Part shown: piece by piece, positions 9,994-23,399 of the stretch
How the letters are laid out: each line of letters starts with the position of its first letter
Position numbering within the stretch: position 1 is the stretch's first letter
DNA from: Alisma plantago-aquatica
Lineage: Eukaryota; Streptophyta; Magnoliopsida; Alismatales; Alismataceae
Direction: 5' to 3'
Assembly (NCBI GenBank): GCA_963693085.1
Contig: OY856413.1
Span: 745,445,056-745,509,055, forward strand
Length of the DNA stretch: 64,000 nt
Translations under genes and position numbers: made by a program
The notes under the pieces: model-generated
Told to the model about the DNA's origin: nothing
What the model saw: the letters and a program-made list of their open reading frames with translations, nothing else
Databases searched by the model: none

Positions 9994-12900
9994 ATGTCAG
10001 AACATCACGATGAGCACGTGGCTGAGAGTAGTGCTAGTGCACCTCGAGGCGGTGCAAGAGTTCCGAGAATAGAACAACCTGCACCTAAGTCGCCAAGAGA
10101 GCCACCCCAGTTCGACCCAGCTGACATGAGTGATCCAGCTATACAGACGATGTTCGGGCAGTTCATGACTGCCATGACACATATAACCGATAGGATGCCC
10201 ATTCCTGCACCTAGGGCACCTGTCCAGCCTGAAGTACAAGGTATTGGTAAGACATTCGAACGACTTCGTCGTGTCGGAGCTACCGAGTACTTCGGAACTG
10301 CCGACCCAGCAGATGCTGACTTATGGTTGACAGAGTTGGAGAAGGCTTTCAGGATTCTTATGATTCCGGAAGCTGAGAAGGTTAGACATGCTGTCTATCT
10401 TCTCAAAGGCAGTGCTGGTCACTGGTGGAACATGGAAGAGCAGAAGAGACCTGGAGTAGAGTTCTCATGGGAAGAGTTTCGTCGGGAATTTATCAATAGA
10501 TATTTTCCAAAGACCTTCCTAGATGAGAAGATTTCTCAGTTTGAGAAACTAAGGCAGGGTATGATGAACATTAGCGAGTATGAAGCTAAGTTCATGGAGC
10601 TGTTGCGGTTTTGTCCGCATATGGCTGCTACAGATGAGGAAAGAATCAGAAGATTTGAAAAGGGTTTGAATTCCGATATGTCAACCCCTGTGTCTGCCTT
10701 AGAAAACAGAGAGAGATTCTCTACCTTCGTTGAGTCAGTCCGAAGGATAGAGAGATCTGTGGTTGAGAAAAGACAAACCCATAAAAGATATCCACAGTTC
10801 CAGGGTTCTTCATCTAGGGATTCCAAGAAACCTAGATTCTCTGCACCTAACCCTCCACCACCCAGATCAAGTTTTCAAACTCAATGGACACCAAGTCGAG
10901 GTAGAGGACGGAGTCAACCGCTTCAAGGGACGCACAGTTCTGCATCAGTGTCAGTCACTGGACCACCCAGACCACAACAACAGGAGAAGAGTTGCTACAA
11001 CTGTGGTAAGGTGGGACACTTGATGAAGGATTGCCGTTCTAGGCCTGTCGGTGTGACACAACAACCTCCGAGACAGAATCAACAGGGATCTCAGAATAGA
11101 CAACATCAAGGAGCAGCTCGAGGACGTGGACAAGCGTCTCAAGCTGGATCATCAGCACCACCTCAACACCAGGCAACCGCGAGGTTCTATGCTATGAACC
11201 CACCTGAGGCAGTGGTCAATCCACGGGTAGTGGCAGGTCAGATGAAACTTTTATATTCTGATATGTCTATATCCTGTAATGTATCTGTTCTGATTGATCC
11301 GGGTGCTACGCACTCTTTCATCACTCGTGAAGTGATTCGTAACTGCAATGTGACTGTTAGTCATAGAGCAGATAGTTTGTTGTTAGAGACTCCATTGAGT
11401 GGGTCTGCCGTTTTGCAGGAGGTATGTTCTCCCTGCATCCTTTTCTTTTCTGACCATCGCATTCAAGTGGACCTTATACCACTTGATATGCAGGGGTTTG
11501 ATATAATCCTTGGGATGGATACCTTAGAAAGGTATAGAGTTGTCTTGGATTGTGAGTCCAAGTTGGCTGTGTTTGCTGATGAAAGCAACACATGGATCTT
11601 TCAAGGTGAAAGAAAGATTCTGCCCACCTGTCTTGTGTCAGCTATGGTTGCTGATAAGCTGTTGAGGCAAGGATGTTATGCATTCTTAGCCCATGTGGTA
11701 GATGTTACCAAGGAAAGTTTCAATCCTGCTGAAGTTCCCATAGTCAGGGAATTCGAGGATGTGTTTCCTGAAGAACTTCCTGGTATACCACCACCTCGGG
11801 AAATTGATTTTGAAATCAATCTAATTCCAGATACGAAACCCATAGCTCAAACTCCGTATAGAATGGCTCCTGCCGAGATGGCAGAACTCAAGAAACAGCT
11901 TCAAGAGCTACTTGAGAGAGGTTTTATCCGACCGAGTACTTCACCTTGGGGTGCTCCGGTCTTGTTTGTTAAAAAGAAAGATGGGTCAATGCGGTTATGC
12001 ATCGACTATAGACAACTCAATAAAGTGACAATAAAGAATAAGTATCCTCTGCCGAGGATTGATGATCTCTTTGACCAGTTGCGTGGTGCAACAGTCTTTT
12101 CAAAGATAGACTTGAGGTCTGGATATCACCAACTTCGTATTAAGGATAGTGACATATCCAAGTCTGCCTTTAGGACAAGATATGGTCACTATGAGTTCAC
12201 GGTTATGTCGTTTGGACTAACCAATGCACCAGCTGCATTCATGGAACTCATGAATAGAGTTTTTCGACCTTTCCTTGATCAGTGTGTTGTCGTCTTCATA
12301 GATGACATACTGATTTATAGTAAAGATGCTCAGCAGCATGAGCAGCATCTTCGCCAAGCTCTGACCTTGCTAAGAGAACATAAGCTGTACGCTAAGTTTA
12401 GCAAGTGTGAGTTCTGGCTGCCGGAAGTATCTTTTCTTGGACATGTAATATCCGCCTCGGGAATTCGTGTTGACCCTACAAAGGTAGAATCTGTTCTACA
12501 ATGGGAACAACCGAAAACACCGACGGAGATTCGAAGTTTCTTGGGGTTAGCTGGCTATTATCGAAGGTTCATTAAGAACTTTAGTTCTATAGCTTTACCT
12601 TTGACCAAGTTAACCCGGAAAGATGTTCCTTTTTCTTGGAGTGATAAGTGTCAACAATCTTTCCAGCTGCTGAAGGAGAGGTTGACAAGTGCACCGGTGC
12701 TAGTGCTACCTGAGCAAGGAAAAGGGTATATCGTTTTCTGTGATGCTTCCAAAAATGGACTAGGATGTGTGTTGATGCAGGATAAACAAGTGATTTCTTT
12801 TGCTTCCCGACAGCTTAAGAAACACGAGGAGAATTATCCAACACACGATCTGGAGTTAGCAGCTGTGGTTCATGCTTTGAAGATCTGGAGACATTATCTC

Positions 12901-14649
12901 TACGGAGAGACATTCCAGATTTTCACAGACCACAAAAACCTTAAGTATATCTTCTCTCAGCATGAGCTCAACATGAGGCAACGTCGCTGGATGGAGTTAA
13001 TCAAGGACTACGACTGTACAATTGATTACCAACCAGGTAAGGCCAATGTTGTTGCAGATGCCTTGAGTAGGAAATCAGCAACATCAACCATGAATAGAGC
13101 ACAACTAAACTCTTTAGTATGCTCTAGAAGAGATATGCTTATCTCTTTAAGGCAAGACAATGTACAGTTGAAGGTGTCATTGCTAGCCGGTTTGTTAGCT
13201 GAGATGCATATTAAACCTACCCTAAGAGAGCAGATTAAAGAAGCACAGCTAGATGATGCTGCAGTTCAACATATAAGATCTAAGTATGGAAATGAGAAAC
13301 AAGATGGGTTTTATGACTCAAAAGATCAAGTAGCTTGTTATAATGGAAGAATGATAGTGCCGGATGTGGACAACTTAAGGAAGTTAGTCCTGGAAGAAGC
13401 CCATTCTTCCATGTATGCTATGCATCCAGGGAGCACCAAGATGTATCGGAATTTGAAGGATCTGTATTGGTGGCCTGGGATGAAGAAGGACGTTGCAGAG
13501 TTTGTTTTGAGGTGTTCTGTGTGTCAGCAAGTTAAAGCTGAACACCAGAAGCCTGCAGGGACAATGCAACCTTTACCCATATCACAGTGGAAGTGGGACC
13601 ATGTGACCATGGACTTTGTTGTTGGCCTACCCAGGACAAGCAAAGGACATGATTCCATTTGGGTAATTGTTGATAGGTTGACTAAGACAGCACATTTCTT
13701 ACCTGTCAAAACAACCTATTCTGCGGAAAGGTTATCAGAGTTGTATGTGCAAGAGATAGTGCGGTTGCACGGAGTTCCTGTCACAATAGTTTCGGACAGA
13801 GGTCCTCAGTTTACAAGTCGTTTTTGGGAACAGTTACACAAAGCCCTAGGTACCAAGCTGAGGTTTAGTACGGCCTTTCATCCACAGACTGATGGACAGT
13901 CGGAAAGAACCATACAAACCTTAGAAGACCTGTTGCGAGCATGTGTTCTCCAGTTTACCGGAAGTTGGGACCTACACCTAAGCTTGATAGAGTTTGCCTA
14001 TAACAATAGCTATCAGCATAGTATTGATATGGCACCTTATGAAGCCTTATATGGTAGACGTTGTAGATCACCCTTGTGTTGGTTTGAGACTGGTGAGCAC
14101 CAGTTGTTAGGTCTTGACTTGGTACAGCAAACCACGGAAAAGATTAAAGTTATACTACATAAGATTAAGACTGCTCAGGATAGGCAGAAATCTTATGCTG
14201 ACAAACGTCGTAGACCTTTAGAGTTCCAGGTTGGAGACAAAGTGTATCTTAAGGTCTCACCTTGGAAAGGGGTCCTTCGTTTTGGAAGGAAGGGGAAGTT
14301 AGCTCCTAGATATATGGGGCCTTATCCAATCATTGAACGGATTGGAAAGGTAGCATATAAACTAGAGCTGCCCCCAGAATTACAGAGGTTACATCCTGTG
14401 TTTCACATTTCTATGTTGAAGAAATGTCACCCAGACACCGAGTCAGTTCTACAACCTATGGAAGTAGAATTGAATGATGACATATCCTATGAAGAGGGAC
14501 CAGTGTCAATCCTTGATAAACGAATTAAAAAGTTAAAGAAGAAAGATATAAGTCTTGTGAAAGTCCTCTGGAATCATCGTGGTATTGAAGAAGCCACTTG
14601 GGAGTTAGAGGATGAGATGAGAAGGAAGTATCCTGCCCTTTTCTCGTAA
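9994..14649 (+). CDS. Gag-Pol polyprotein of gypsy-1 (intact)
   Basis: 1551 residues in one frame, with no stop or shift. Order: Gag capsid-like domain (about 85-250); zinc knuckle C334-C337-H342-C347; aspartic protease DPGAT at 435-439; RT (about 610-815) with FIDD, catalytic D770-D771; RNase H D917, E954, D979; integrase zinc finger H1137-H1144-C1174-C1177; integrase core D1207, D1268, E1304 with the canonical 35-residue D-E spacing; a GPY/F-type module; and a chromodomain-like tail from about 1501. All catalytic residues I could check are present. The start is the first ATG after the acceptor at 9974, which fits an MSEHHDEH opening. Gag and Pol are fused without a frameshift, usual for this lineage. 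Chromodomain-like tails may steer integration to marked chromatin. Confidence 0.97.
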   Translation: MSEHHDEHVAESSASAPRGGARVPRIEQPAPKSPREPPQFDPADMSDPAIQTMFGQFMTAMTHITDRMPIPAPRAPVQPEVQGIGKTFERLRRVGATEYFGTADPADADLWLTELEKAFRILMIPEAEKVRHAVYLLKGSAGHWWNMEEQKRPGVEFSWEEFRREFINRYFPKTFLDEKISQFEKLRQGMMNISEYEAKFMELLRFCPHMAATDEERIRRFEKGLNSDMSTPVSALENRERFSTFVESVRRIERSVVEKRQTHKRYPQFQGSSSRDSKKPRFSAPNPPPPRSSFQTQWTPSRGRGRSQPLQGTHSSASVSVTGPPRPQQQEKSCYNCGKVGHLMKDCRSRPVGVTQQPPRQNQQGSQNRQHQGAARGRGQASQAGSSAPPQHQATARFYAMNPPEAVVNPRVVAGQMKLLYSDMSISCNVSVLIDPGATHSFITREVIRNCNVTVSHRADSLLLETPLSGSAVLQEVCSPCILFFSDHRIQVDLIPLDMQGFDIILGMDTLERYRVVLDCESKLAVFADESNTWIFQGERKILPTCLVSAMVADKLLRQGCYAFLAHVVDVTKESFNPAEVPIVREFEDVFPEELPGIPPPREIDFEINLIPDTKPIAQTPYRMAPAEMAELKKQLQELLERGFIRPSTSPWGAPVLFVKKKDGSMRLCIDYRQLNKVTIKNKYPLPRIDDLFDQLRGATVFSKIDLRSGYHQLRIKDSDISKSAFRTRYGHYEFTVMSFGLTNAPAAFMELMNRVFRPFLDQCVVVFIDDILIYSKDAQQHEQHLRQALTLLREHKLYAKFSKCEFWLPEVSFLGHVISASGIRVDPTKVESVLQWEQPKTPTEIRSFLGLAGYYRRFIKNFSSIALPLTKLTRKDVPFSWSDKCQQSFQLLKERLTSAPVLVLPEQGKGYIVFCDASKNGLGCVLMQDKQVISFASRQLKKHEENYPTHDLELAAVVHALKIWRHYLYGETFQIFTDHKNLKYIFSQHELNMRQRRWMELIKDYDCTIDYQPGKANVVADALSRKSATSTMNRAQLNSLVCSRRDMLISLRQDNVQLKVSLLAGLLAEMHIKPTLREQIKEAQLDDAAVQHIRSKYGNEKQDGFYDSKDQVACYNGRMIVPDVDNLRKLVLEEAHSSMYAMHPGSTKMYRNLKDLYWWPGMKKDVAEFVLRCSVCQQVKAEHQKPAGTMQPLPISQWKWDHVTMDFVVGLPRTSKGHDSIWVIVDRLTKTAHFLPVKTTYSAERLSELYVQEIVRLHGVPVTIVSDRGPQFTSRFWEQLHKALGTKLRFSTAFHPQTDGQSERTIQTLEDLLRACVLQFTGSWDLHLSLIEFAYNNSYQHSIDMAPYEALYGRRCRSPLCWFETGEHQLLGLDLVQQTTEKIKVILHKIKTAQDRQKSYADKRRRPLEFQVGDKVYLKVSPWKGVLRFGRKGKLAPRYMGPYPIIERIGKVAYKLELPPELQRLHPVFHISMLKKCHPDTESVLQPMEVELNDDISYEEGPVSILDKRIKKLKKKDISLVKVLWNHRGIEEATWELEDEMRRKYPALFS

Positions 14650-14681
14650 TATGTTTTATCGATTTCGGGGACGAAATCCTT

Positions 14682-14698
14682 GTAAGGGGTGGATAATT
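14682..14698 (+). other. gypsy-1 polypurine tract
   Basis: The AAGGGGTGG core sits directly upstream of the 3' LTR start at 14699; it would prime plus-strand cDNA synthesis. Confidence 0.7.
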
Positions 14699-17600
14699 TG
14701 TAACATCCCTGACCTGGGTTATGAGTTAACCCTAGGTGTTTTGCCTAAATATGTAGTTAAATCCTTGTGATTAACTCTGAGCATGTAATTAAGCTTCTCA
14801 GAAACGTATATTTCAGTATTTGCTCCTTTTTATTTAAAGTTGTAGCATTGTTTTGATATACAGGGACCTATGTGCAATTTACCCAGTTGAAAGGGTTAAC
14901 TTGCAATTTGCACATGATGAGATGTTCCTCTGATGTTGAGACATCATGAGAATCTCTTTGGCAAAGTTTGAGGGATTTCCCAAGCTAGAGCACCAAGGTG
15001 CAGCTGTGGAGGCAATCCCATGGCTTGAAACCCTAATTTGGGGTAAAATGCAATTTACCCAAATGATGGGATGCAATTTGTAAAGAATGTCATCTAAAGT
15101 ATCTTTTTAGACTTTTTCCATCATTTAGAGAAGAAATGATGAGGAATTCACCTCAATTGAGTTATCAAGTTAAGAAATAGGCTCTGTGATTGAATAATCA
15201 GGGTATATGTGCAATAACCCTTTAAGTATGAACTTTATTATTAGATTGTCCTTCCTTGCCTTCTTTTCTATAACTTAAGATAAGGTTTGTCCTTAGAATA
15301 AAGAGGAAGGGACGAGCAAGTAATGAAGGAAGGACTTAGTTGGAATTAAGGGAAACTTATGAGCTAATGTTGAAAATCCTATCCCATGTATATAAGCCAT
15401 CCTTCCTTTAGTTGCAAGGGAACTTAACCTTCGTTCCCTTTACTGTTTCATTTCACCAAAGACGACCAAGGACTGCCTTGGAGCTAAGGAGGACGAACAA
15501 GGGGTGCAAGGTAGGTTTAAACCCCTCTTCTTGCCTAATTCCATGGTTAGAATTCGAATTCAAGGTCATCTTCATGGCTAATTCTCGAAACCCTATCTTT
15601 CTAGCCGTCTCTTTTCATCCTTCCTTGGAGTTTTCACCTTGGCCAACCTGTGGGAACTCAAGGACGCCATTAGAGCTTGGAGCTTGAAAGCTTGGAGCTC
15701 AAGAAGCAAGCTTTAGGCGGGTTTTATAACTCTAAACCTATGCTTTACTATGTGCATCTTTATATGCGAGTTAATGATAGCTCCTAGTATTTCCCTACTT
15801 TTCCCTGCTATTTTGCAAGCAAACCCGTGGGATATCTGTACTGTTCTTGAGCTAGAAGATGAAGGCGTGATTTCCAAGAAAAACCCACCGTTTTTCTTTT
15901 CCCTAAACGGTCCTAACAGTTTGCTCTCACGACCTCAAGACCGTGAGGGAGCCTCGCGGTCTCGAGACCGTGAGAGGGCTCGCGGTCTCAAGACCGATTG
16001 GCCCTGTTGACCGAGCGTGGACCATATAAGAAACCTGTTCCTAATTATATAGGCTAAATACCCTCAAAATTTGGGAGACTAACTCCAAAGGAATCGGGAG
16101 ATATGACCTTTTTAAGTCACGACTTTAAATGAATTAATTGCTGATTTTCAAACGGTCTGAAATTGCCTTTTTGGGCAAAAGGTCTCAAGACCGTGAAAGG
16201 TCGTTGACTAAGCATTGACCCCATGAGATTACTGTTCAAAATTATGTTAATTAACAACTCACCAAGTTTGATGGTCTAATTCCAAACGGGCTAAGAGTTG
16301 AAGGGTGAATACTAGGGCTAACCCTAGATAAAATCAGTACTGAAATTATGGTGACATAATTAGGGTTTTTAGGGTTGATTGACCTAAACGGTCTCAAGAC
16401 CATGTGGGGTCCACCCACATGACCTCAAGACCGTGAGGACAATCACCCAAGACCATTTGAAGGTCTAGGGTTGAGTAATTTGACTAATTGAACACCCAAT
16501 TGCAAATAAGTTATCAAGTTAATCAAAATTCGGATTCTGTGACCAATCATGGTTCAACCTCTATCAAATCACCTTAGATTTTGATGAAATCTTGGGAAAA
16601 CGGTCTCAAGACCATGTGGGGTCCACCCACATGACCTCAAGACCGTTTGGGCCAAGTTTGGGCCCAATTGGAGCTCAATTGAAGGGTTCAACCTTGTGTT
16701 GATACACATTGTTGAGTGTTGATGGGTGAACATTGATAGACCTTAATTGAATCGATTTCAATCCTAATTGGTCAACAATTGAGGGTCAATTGAATGACCA
16801 TTTGGTTAAGCATAACCTTAATTAACTCAATCCATAGGTGGTCAACAGTTATTGGACCTTTTGAAGGCTTCAACATCAGTTGACATCATCGTTTGATTTG
16901 TTGAACCTTTGTTGAAGGACCTTGTGGTTGAGACCGTGAGGTGGCTCACGACCTCAGGACCGTGAGGTGGCTCACGACCTCAGGACCGTGAGGGGGCTCA
17001 CGACCTCAGGACCGTGAGGGGGCTCACGACCTCAGGACCGTGAGGGGGCTCACGACCTCAGGACCGTGAGGTGGCTCACGACCTCAGGACCGTGAGGTGG
17101 CTCACGACCTCAGGACCGTGAGGGGGCTCACGACCTCAGGACCGTGAGGTGGCTCACGACCTCAAGATCGTGAGGTAGCTCACGACCTCAAGATCGTGAG
17201 GGGGCTCACGACCTCAAGACCGTGAGGTGACTCACGATCTCAAGCCCATGAGGAGGCTCACGGTCTTGGAACTAGAAAGGGGCTCATGGACTTGAAGGGT
17301 CAAAGTGAGCAATCGGTCAACACTTTCAACCGAATTCAATCGTGTGATGGTTCAATGTTGCTCAAATCAAACACTAATGATAATCTAAGATAGTAAGGAG
17401 TTATTTGATTAAGGTTTTTGACTATGATGATGATGATCAATGGGGTGAATTACCAAGATACCCTTGAAGGGTCAATTGAGTTATACCTTGCTCAATTCAA
17501 ACCCTAATTACATGAGAATGATGTTTTTAGTCATAATGACTCTATATAACCTGATCTAGTCTAATGTTATCATCAACCATTAGTATGATGAAAGAGAAAG

Positions 17601-19664
17601 TGCTCTAGAGAGAGAGAAAGTACCCTAGAGAGAGAAAGTAACTCTAATCACTTAATGGTGATGCTTTTGGCTATGTTAGCCTATGATGACTCAACCCAAC
17701 CTGTTTTAGAGTGATGTTGACATCACCTAACCTTACGATGAGAGAGAAAGTACTTCTAGAGAGAGAAAGTACCTCTAGAGAGAGAAAGTATCTCGTTTAA
17801 ATGGAAACTCAATTGAAACATCCCCAATACACAGAAATGAGTATAACTAGGGTATGATCCACCTGTGTGAGATCATAGAAACCCTAATTATGATAAATGA
17901 TGAACCTTTAACTAATCCAGGAGCATCAATGAAGGTGTTACTCAAACATGATGATGTTATGAGTTTAATTCACCTTGATGTGAATAGTAAACCCTAATTC
18001 AAGGGTGATGACATGTAATGTGAATAGTAAACCCTAATTCAAGGGTAATGGCATGCCTTTGAGCAATAAACTCTATTTGAGTAGAATTAAAGATTTAACT
18101 CTTATGACAAGAGTAGGAAGTACATTCCTTATTATTGTATTTCCTTTATCAGATGTATTAACCATGCAGGTTTTGATATGAAGGTAATCATATCCAGGTA
18201 TGGATGTTGATGTTATATTCATTGAAGGCATGTTGTTAGCCTTATGAATAAGTAATGTAATCTGATGCCTTGCCAGTGGCATCCTATACTGATAATGGGC
18301 TGTGAGAGCCATGAATACCATCAAGGTCATGCTTTAGAGATGACTTGTGATGAGGATAATGAGAAATGATGATTGATATGAGTTAGGCCTGTTACATTTA
18401 GTATTCTTCTTTTATAGCTGCTATGCTACTGTTATTGTTTGAAGAACAATGTATGCTGTTAAAGAATACTGAATGTACCTAACTAATCAAGTATAATGTA
18501 GAGCCCTGATCATAGATCCATCATTGTCAGAAATTAAGTGATGGTGAAACAGGTTTTCCTTAGGGAACTCCTGGAGCACATACTTTTGAGTATGTGGGGT
18601 ACATGGATGTGTAGAACCTTACATCCTAGTGAAGGAAAGTGATGTAGATGTGGAATCCATCCATCCTTCACTATAGTTCCATACCGTATCAGTGGTAGGT
18701 AAACATGAAACCTCCTGATGACGAAGAAAGCACAGATATCCGTATCAGTGGTAGGTAAATATGAAACCTCCTGATGACGAAGAGAGTACAGAACGCCACT
18801 GTGACTCTAGAATAGCGAAGGACCAGTTTACCCTGGTGAGCTATAATAGTAGAGGCATGAGATGTCCTACAAGTGATCCTCTTACTGACTGAGGAAGGTG
18901 AAGGTCATGAGAATCCGGCTCTCTTAATGACCTATGTATGATACTGATGCGGCTTCTCAGCGATCAGTTGGAGTATGAGTGGTAAGCCTCATCTCCACAG
19001 GGCATAATGTTGTTTGTAAAACATAATCAACCATGTAGTGTAACTTGTTAGAGATAACTCCAAGTTAGTTGATTGATGTTACATTGTTATAATGATTGAT
19101 ATCCTCCATATCTCCTAAATTGTAGAGATCTTGTTATAACTGTAACTGTTATAGAATGCTTTGAAGGCTTTACTGTTTAGAATAATCTTTGATGTTATAA
19201 TAAAGCTTCTGGCGAAGAGTTATAACTCTCGCTGGGACAATTATGTATAATTGTCTCACCCCGTAGACTTCAACTTTTTAGGTGGACGTCGGAGACGAAG
19301 AAACCAGCCTACAAGTGATCAATCTCAGCAGCAGCACCAGGGGCAGCAGTAATCTCAGGTGGAGATTTGTCCTGCCATGTGGTGTAGTTAGAGTCAGTCC
19401 TATGTGTCCTCTGTACTCTCAGGTCTTGGAGTCTTGTGTTATGTGATCTTGAGATTTTGTATCTTGAATGTATATAATTACTCAAGTAGTAATTATCCTG
19501 AGATGTAAACAGTTACCTCTCTTTATGAAAGGAGTTTTTATGGATACAAGTTCTTATCTCGAAAAGTTTTAATTTTCCGTGATTTTTGTCTTCCGCTGAT
19601 TACCGATTCGCTTCCGCTAAGTTTTAATCGTGTTTATGTCATGGTTTGGAGATCAGAGCCCACA
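14699..19664 (+). repeat. gypsy-1 3' LTR
   Basis: Same length and content as 4896-9861, shifted by 9,803. Two transitions distinguish them in my reading (19374 and 19578). It repeats the TATA box (15389), donor (15510/15511), 26-bp array (16932) and AATAAA (19199). Confidence 0.97.
16932..17269 (+). repeat. 26-bp palindromic tandem array in the 3' LTR
   Basis: The same thirteen-unit array as in the 5' LTR. I saw no difference in unit number or order, so the array has been stable since insertion. Confidence 0.95.
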
Positions 19665-19669
19665 GGAAT
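19665..19669. repeat. Target-site duplication of gypsy-1 (right)
   Basis: GGAAT, identical to 4891-4895. Confidence 0.95.
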
Positions 19670-20545
19670 GATGATGGAACAAGTGGAGGGTTACCCTTAA
19701 TAAGGTAGTCTAACCTATTCACTCATATGAATAGAAGGGATGATCACCATATTGTGTTGATATGTAACCCTAATGAGGTATATCTTGTTATACCTAGCTT
19801 TAATATAACTAAATGATGGTAATTGGGTATGAATAGTCCTTGAATGACTAATGCAATCATAAAGTACTCTATTACTATTGTTGAAATCCTAGTATGCTAT
19901 AACCCAATCGTTATACCTTGATTTATGTGTGGGTTCATACTTGATAATGGTATAGAATGAGATGGTTATGCTTCACCTTATGCATCCATGATCCAATGGG
20001 GATGTTGTGAGTTAGGGTTTGGGTATGAGTGCTATTGAGTAACATTGATATAAGTTATCATGTTGAACCTAACTCTAATGCAAACAGATAAAGATGAGTA
20101 TTCATGTTTAACATTCTTATATGATGGAATGATGGTGGAATAACCTCCTGAACATGATCATAACCTTGGTATGTTAATTGGTGGTTATCATAGTCACATG
20201 GTTGATACTTTCTTATGCTAAACATGTGCATTATGAATATGATGAGAGTTAATCATATCTAGATTGATTGCATGTTGATGTAATAAAGGAATGTTCTTAA
20301 TGTTAATATAACCCTGCTATGATTGTTTATGAATATAACCTAGTTCATTAATGCAATATTGTGTTCATCTGGTGTATTATATATAAGAGATGTTGTTGAG
20401 CCTTGTTATAAGGCATGCAAAAATAATGATGATCTTATAGGGAATAATATGATGGTCTTAATGACCTTTGGGTATGGTTGAGCCCTGAATGAGGTGTAAT
20501 CCTCTTGTGTTGATAAGGGTTAATACCTTGTGATATTGTGAAAAG
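19670..20545 (+). repeat. Dispersed repeat block X, left part
   Basis: Matches the reverse complement of 42290-43190 along its length, for example GGAGGGTTACCC and GGTAGTCTAACCTATTCACT early on, and GTTGAGCCCTGAATGAGGTG near the end. It is non-coding. Together with 4867-4895 and 29229-29462 it forms one block of about 1.1 kb into which gypsy-1 and gypsy-2 inserted separately. Its class is unknown; in the second copy it lies inside LTR element A. Confidence 0.75.
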
Positions 20546-20550
20546 GATTT
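20546..20550. repeat. Target-site duplication of gypsy-2 (left)
   Basis: GATTT, repeated at 29224-29228. The uninterrupted counterpart at about 42310 reads AAAAGGATTTATATC on the minus strand. Confidence 0.9.
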
Positions 20551-23357
20551 TGTTACGACCCCACCTCCCGATAACCCCCAATTAAGGGAGACCGAGAGGT
20601 CGAAGCCGCACCCATCACTTCCGGATCAAAGGTTTGGAACTTAACCAAGAACAATTATTAAATTTCAACAATCTATACTGAAAAATTATAATAAAATTTT
20701 GCATACCTTTTGAAAATTGTGGATTTTTAAACTTCTATCCATGTATGTATTCTACTCTAACTAATCCTCCTTGCATTTTACTTCTTGTATTTCGCAATAT
20801 GACGATTTACTATTTGTCCTTTTGGCTTGTACCTAAAATGCCGACAAGCAAAATGTCGGTCAGTCGAAGCTGGTATGTGGGGGAAAAAGTAATCATGCAA
20901 TTATTCATAACAATGTATTGCAGCCAATTACCATTTAACAATCAAGTGTATGTTTTAAATATAATTATGCAATCCATGTGTACCCTATCCCCTGCGCTGT
21001 CCTTGCAGTTGACCTGCATACTACCTTCCTTATGGTAGATCCCCATTATACCCCTCATGATTTCACCTAACAGGTGAATCAGTTTCTAGGGTTGAGTCAC
21101 ATGGCACTACTCGTAGGTAGCCCACTCCTTAACTCATGGAAAGCTAAGAGTCTCATGGCACTACACATGTGTAGCCCAATTTCTAACTCATGACAGCCTA
21201 GACCTTGCTCTAGGTTATCACTTTTAGCCCTTGCATAGCCACAAGGGTGGCTCTAGGTTATCACTTTTAGCCCTTGCATAGCCACAAGGGTGGACCCAGA
21301 TCTAGCCAGTTATACATGTATATTCATAGTGATAGTCATAGTCACTCTATAGTTGCATGAAATAAAAGCATCCAACAGTTATTTCAAGCCATGAGGGATA
21401 CGTCGATAAAATCCTCGGAAAACTAGTCGGGATAATCATAAGCGTAACCACATACCTGTTATGCAGATTCAGATACAGAAATAACTTTGTAGAGAGAGAA
21501 AATCCAATCAATCAAGCGAATTGCACAAAAACCCTGAAATAAACATTCCAACTACATTTTATCAAAACTTATCCAAATCCTTCTTATTCCTTAGGGTTTC
21601 TATTCCAATTTTAGGGTTTCCTTAGAAATTAGGGTTTTTCCTTCTTTCTTAATTATTGTGAACCCTAATTCATCAAATCCACTTAAAACCTTTAAATCCT
21701 CTCCTTTTAATATTCCTAACAGTTTTAGGATCATTATTTAACAATTTACTTCCTTAATCTAAAATAGCATGGTTTTCTTCTTCTTTTACCCTAAATTAGG
21801 GTTTTCATGTACATTATCTTTCATTCATAGACATAAACCCTAAATTATCCATCTTTGTATTAAAAACGGATGAAAACTTCATATTATTAATTAACATGTT
21901 AATAATCCTCAATTTAACCTATTAAGTTACAAATAATAATCCTTTATATGCAATTAGGGTTTCTAATTACTTTTTAATACACTTTTACAAAATGAAATAG
22001 AACCAGGTTCTCAAATTATTTTTATCAGGTTCCCTGTATTTTCCTACACAACATTCATGTATAAAGTTTCTTCATAGGAGGTTCCCAGCGATCTCTATTA
22101 ATTTTGCAAGAAAAACTATTTTCTAGATTATTTGATCAGAGAGGATATTTTACCGAATTTTGGTGGCCGCTTGATCTGTGGACTGGTGGTCCGCTTCTCA
22201 GATTTGATGGTCCCAGTTGCATGCGTCTAGCTAACGCCTCTATTGTACAGGAGTGCCAAATATGACTTGAGCCCACCGTGGACCACGATTGGATGGTGGT
22301 CGCCTCGTCGTCTACCTCCGCTCTGAGCAAGGAACTGCGGTCAACTCATGAGTTGACCTTAAACTCGAGGCCACCAGCAGATCAACTGAGGAGCTTTGAA
22401 TCTTCTCTGTCAAGGCCCAAACTTAATGCGCTGGTCAATTGCATGATTCCGCCCGACCTTCACCACCAACGCGTCACCGGAGTGTCGCCGCCAACTTGCA
22501 GGTCATGGAGGGGTGTATTAGGTTAGAACCACAAATTGGAAGCACTGTTCCACTCGTTGTCACGCTCCGCAGCAATGGGGATAGTTTTTAGGGATGCTGG
22601 TACCCTCACGCTGCTTTCCCTTATATAGGTCTAGGTCCTAGGAGTCCAGCGTTTGGGGGTTTCTCCCCTCGTCGACGGTTGCTGATAAATCTTGGGTCTA
22701 AATTCTTCACAAAGATCTCCCGGTCCTAATGGGACTGTTATCTCATCATTTCCTTGCCTCAAAACTGAGAATGTAGAACAGGAAAATTCCCCTAAACCAG
22801 TCAGACTCCTCATCCTACTAGGATCTATTCGATGAGTGATGCACACTGGATTAAGATCCAACGGCCTGCATCCGTTGCTCTCAAACAAAAGGAAAAGGAT
22901 TTTCCCAATTTTTAAATTGATTCCCAAAGAAGAGGATAACTTGAAAATTTTAATTAAACGATTCCTTTTCTTTAGTTGCAAGAAAACACCCTTTTATGCA
23001 TATTTTCCTCATATTCTTTATTTCCCTTGCTATTATATAATTATCTTGAGTTCCTTGAACCCCAAGGAACCTTTATAACTCAAAATTCTATTTTTGGGAA
23101 AATATCTTTTAGCCTTTTAATTATCCTTTATTCATTTTATTATATATCCCATTATCCCATTGAATTCCTTTTTCATTTCTTTTTCTTTTTCTTTCGATTG
23201 GGCTTAATGGCCAATAAGGCCCATCAAGAAAGCATACAAGGCTATCATACACGAAATTCATTCAACTCAACTCTTCAAAACAATCATTGTTTTCATTTAT
23301 ATTTTTAAAATAGATTTACAAATCTCATTACATGCTTTAGAAAATGGGGTTATAACA
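20551..23357 (-). repeat. gypsy-2 3' LTR (complete)
   Basis: 2,807 bp. On the element strand it starts TGTTATAACCCC (23357 downwards) after a purine tract (complement of TCCTCCCCTCC at 23358-23368) and ends GGGGTCGTAACA at 20551. It contains a TATA box (22621-22627), a GC-richer stretch around 22160-22600, and a segment (20940-21190) also found in the TRIM LTR at 3135-3385. A 43-bp pair (GCTCTAGGTTATCACTTTTA...) is tandemly duplicated near 21208-21294. Confidence 0.85.
22621..22627 (-). promoter_or_regulatory. TATA box of the gypsy-2 LTR
   Basis: TATATAA on the minus strand, upstream of the GC-rich part of the LTR. The other LTR has the same box at 28391-28397. Confidence 0.5.
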
Positions 23358-23399
23358 TCCTCCCCTCCTTATAGGAATTTTTCCCTCAAAATTCATCAA

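Larger units (their letters stand above)
4896..19664 (+). mobile_element. Complete Ty3/gypsy chromovirus (Tekay/Del-like), 'gypsy-1'
   Basis: 14,769 bp: a 4,966-bp 5' LTR, a 4,837-bp interior and an equal-length 3' LTR, with exact 5-bp target duplications. It has an initiator tRNA-Met primer site, a purine tract, and a single uninterrupted Gag-Pol. Corresponding LTR positions differ by a constant 9,803. By eye I saw two differences (9571 A versus 19374 G; 9775 T versus 19578 C). That implies a very recent insertion and possibly an autonomous element. The chromodomain-like C-terminus, domain order protease-RT-RNase H-integrase and very long LTRs point to the Tekay/Del lineage. Confidence 0.97.

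Noticed and set aside
10005..13709. Minus-strand and alternative-frame ORFs over the gypsy-1 Gag-Pol
   Set aside because: Shadows of the intact 1551-residue frame, with no domains of their own.
22278..22526. 82-codon frame conserved at 28047-28361
   Set aside because: Both copies are the two LTRs of gypsy-2, so conservation is expected; no family resemblance.
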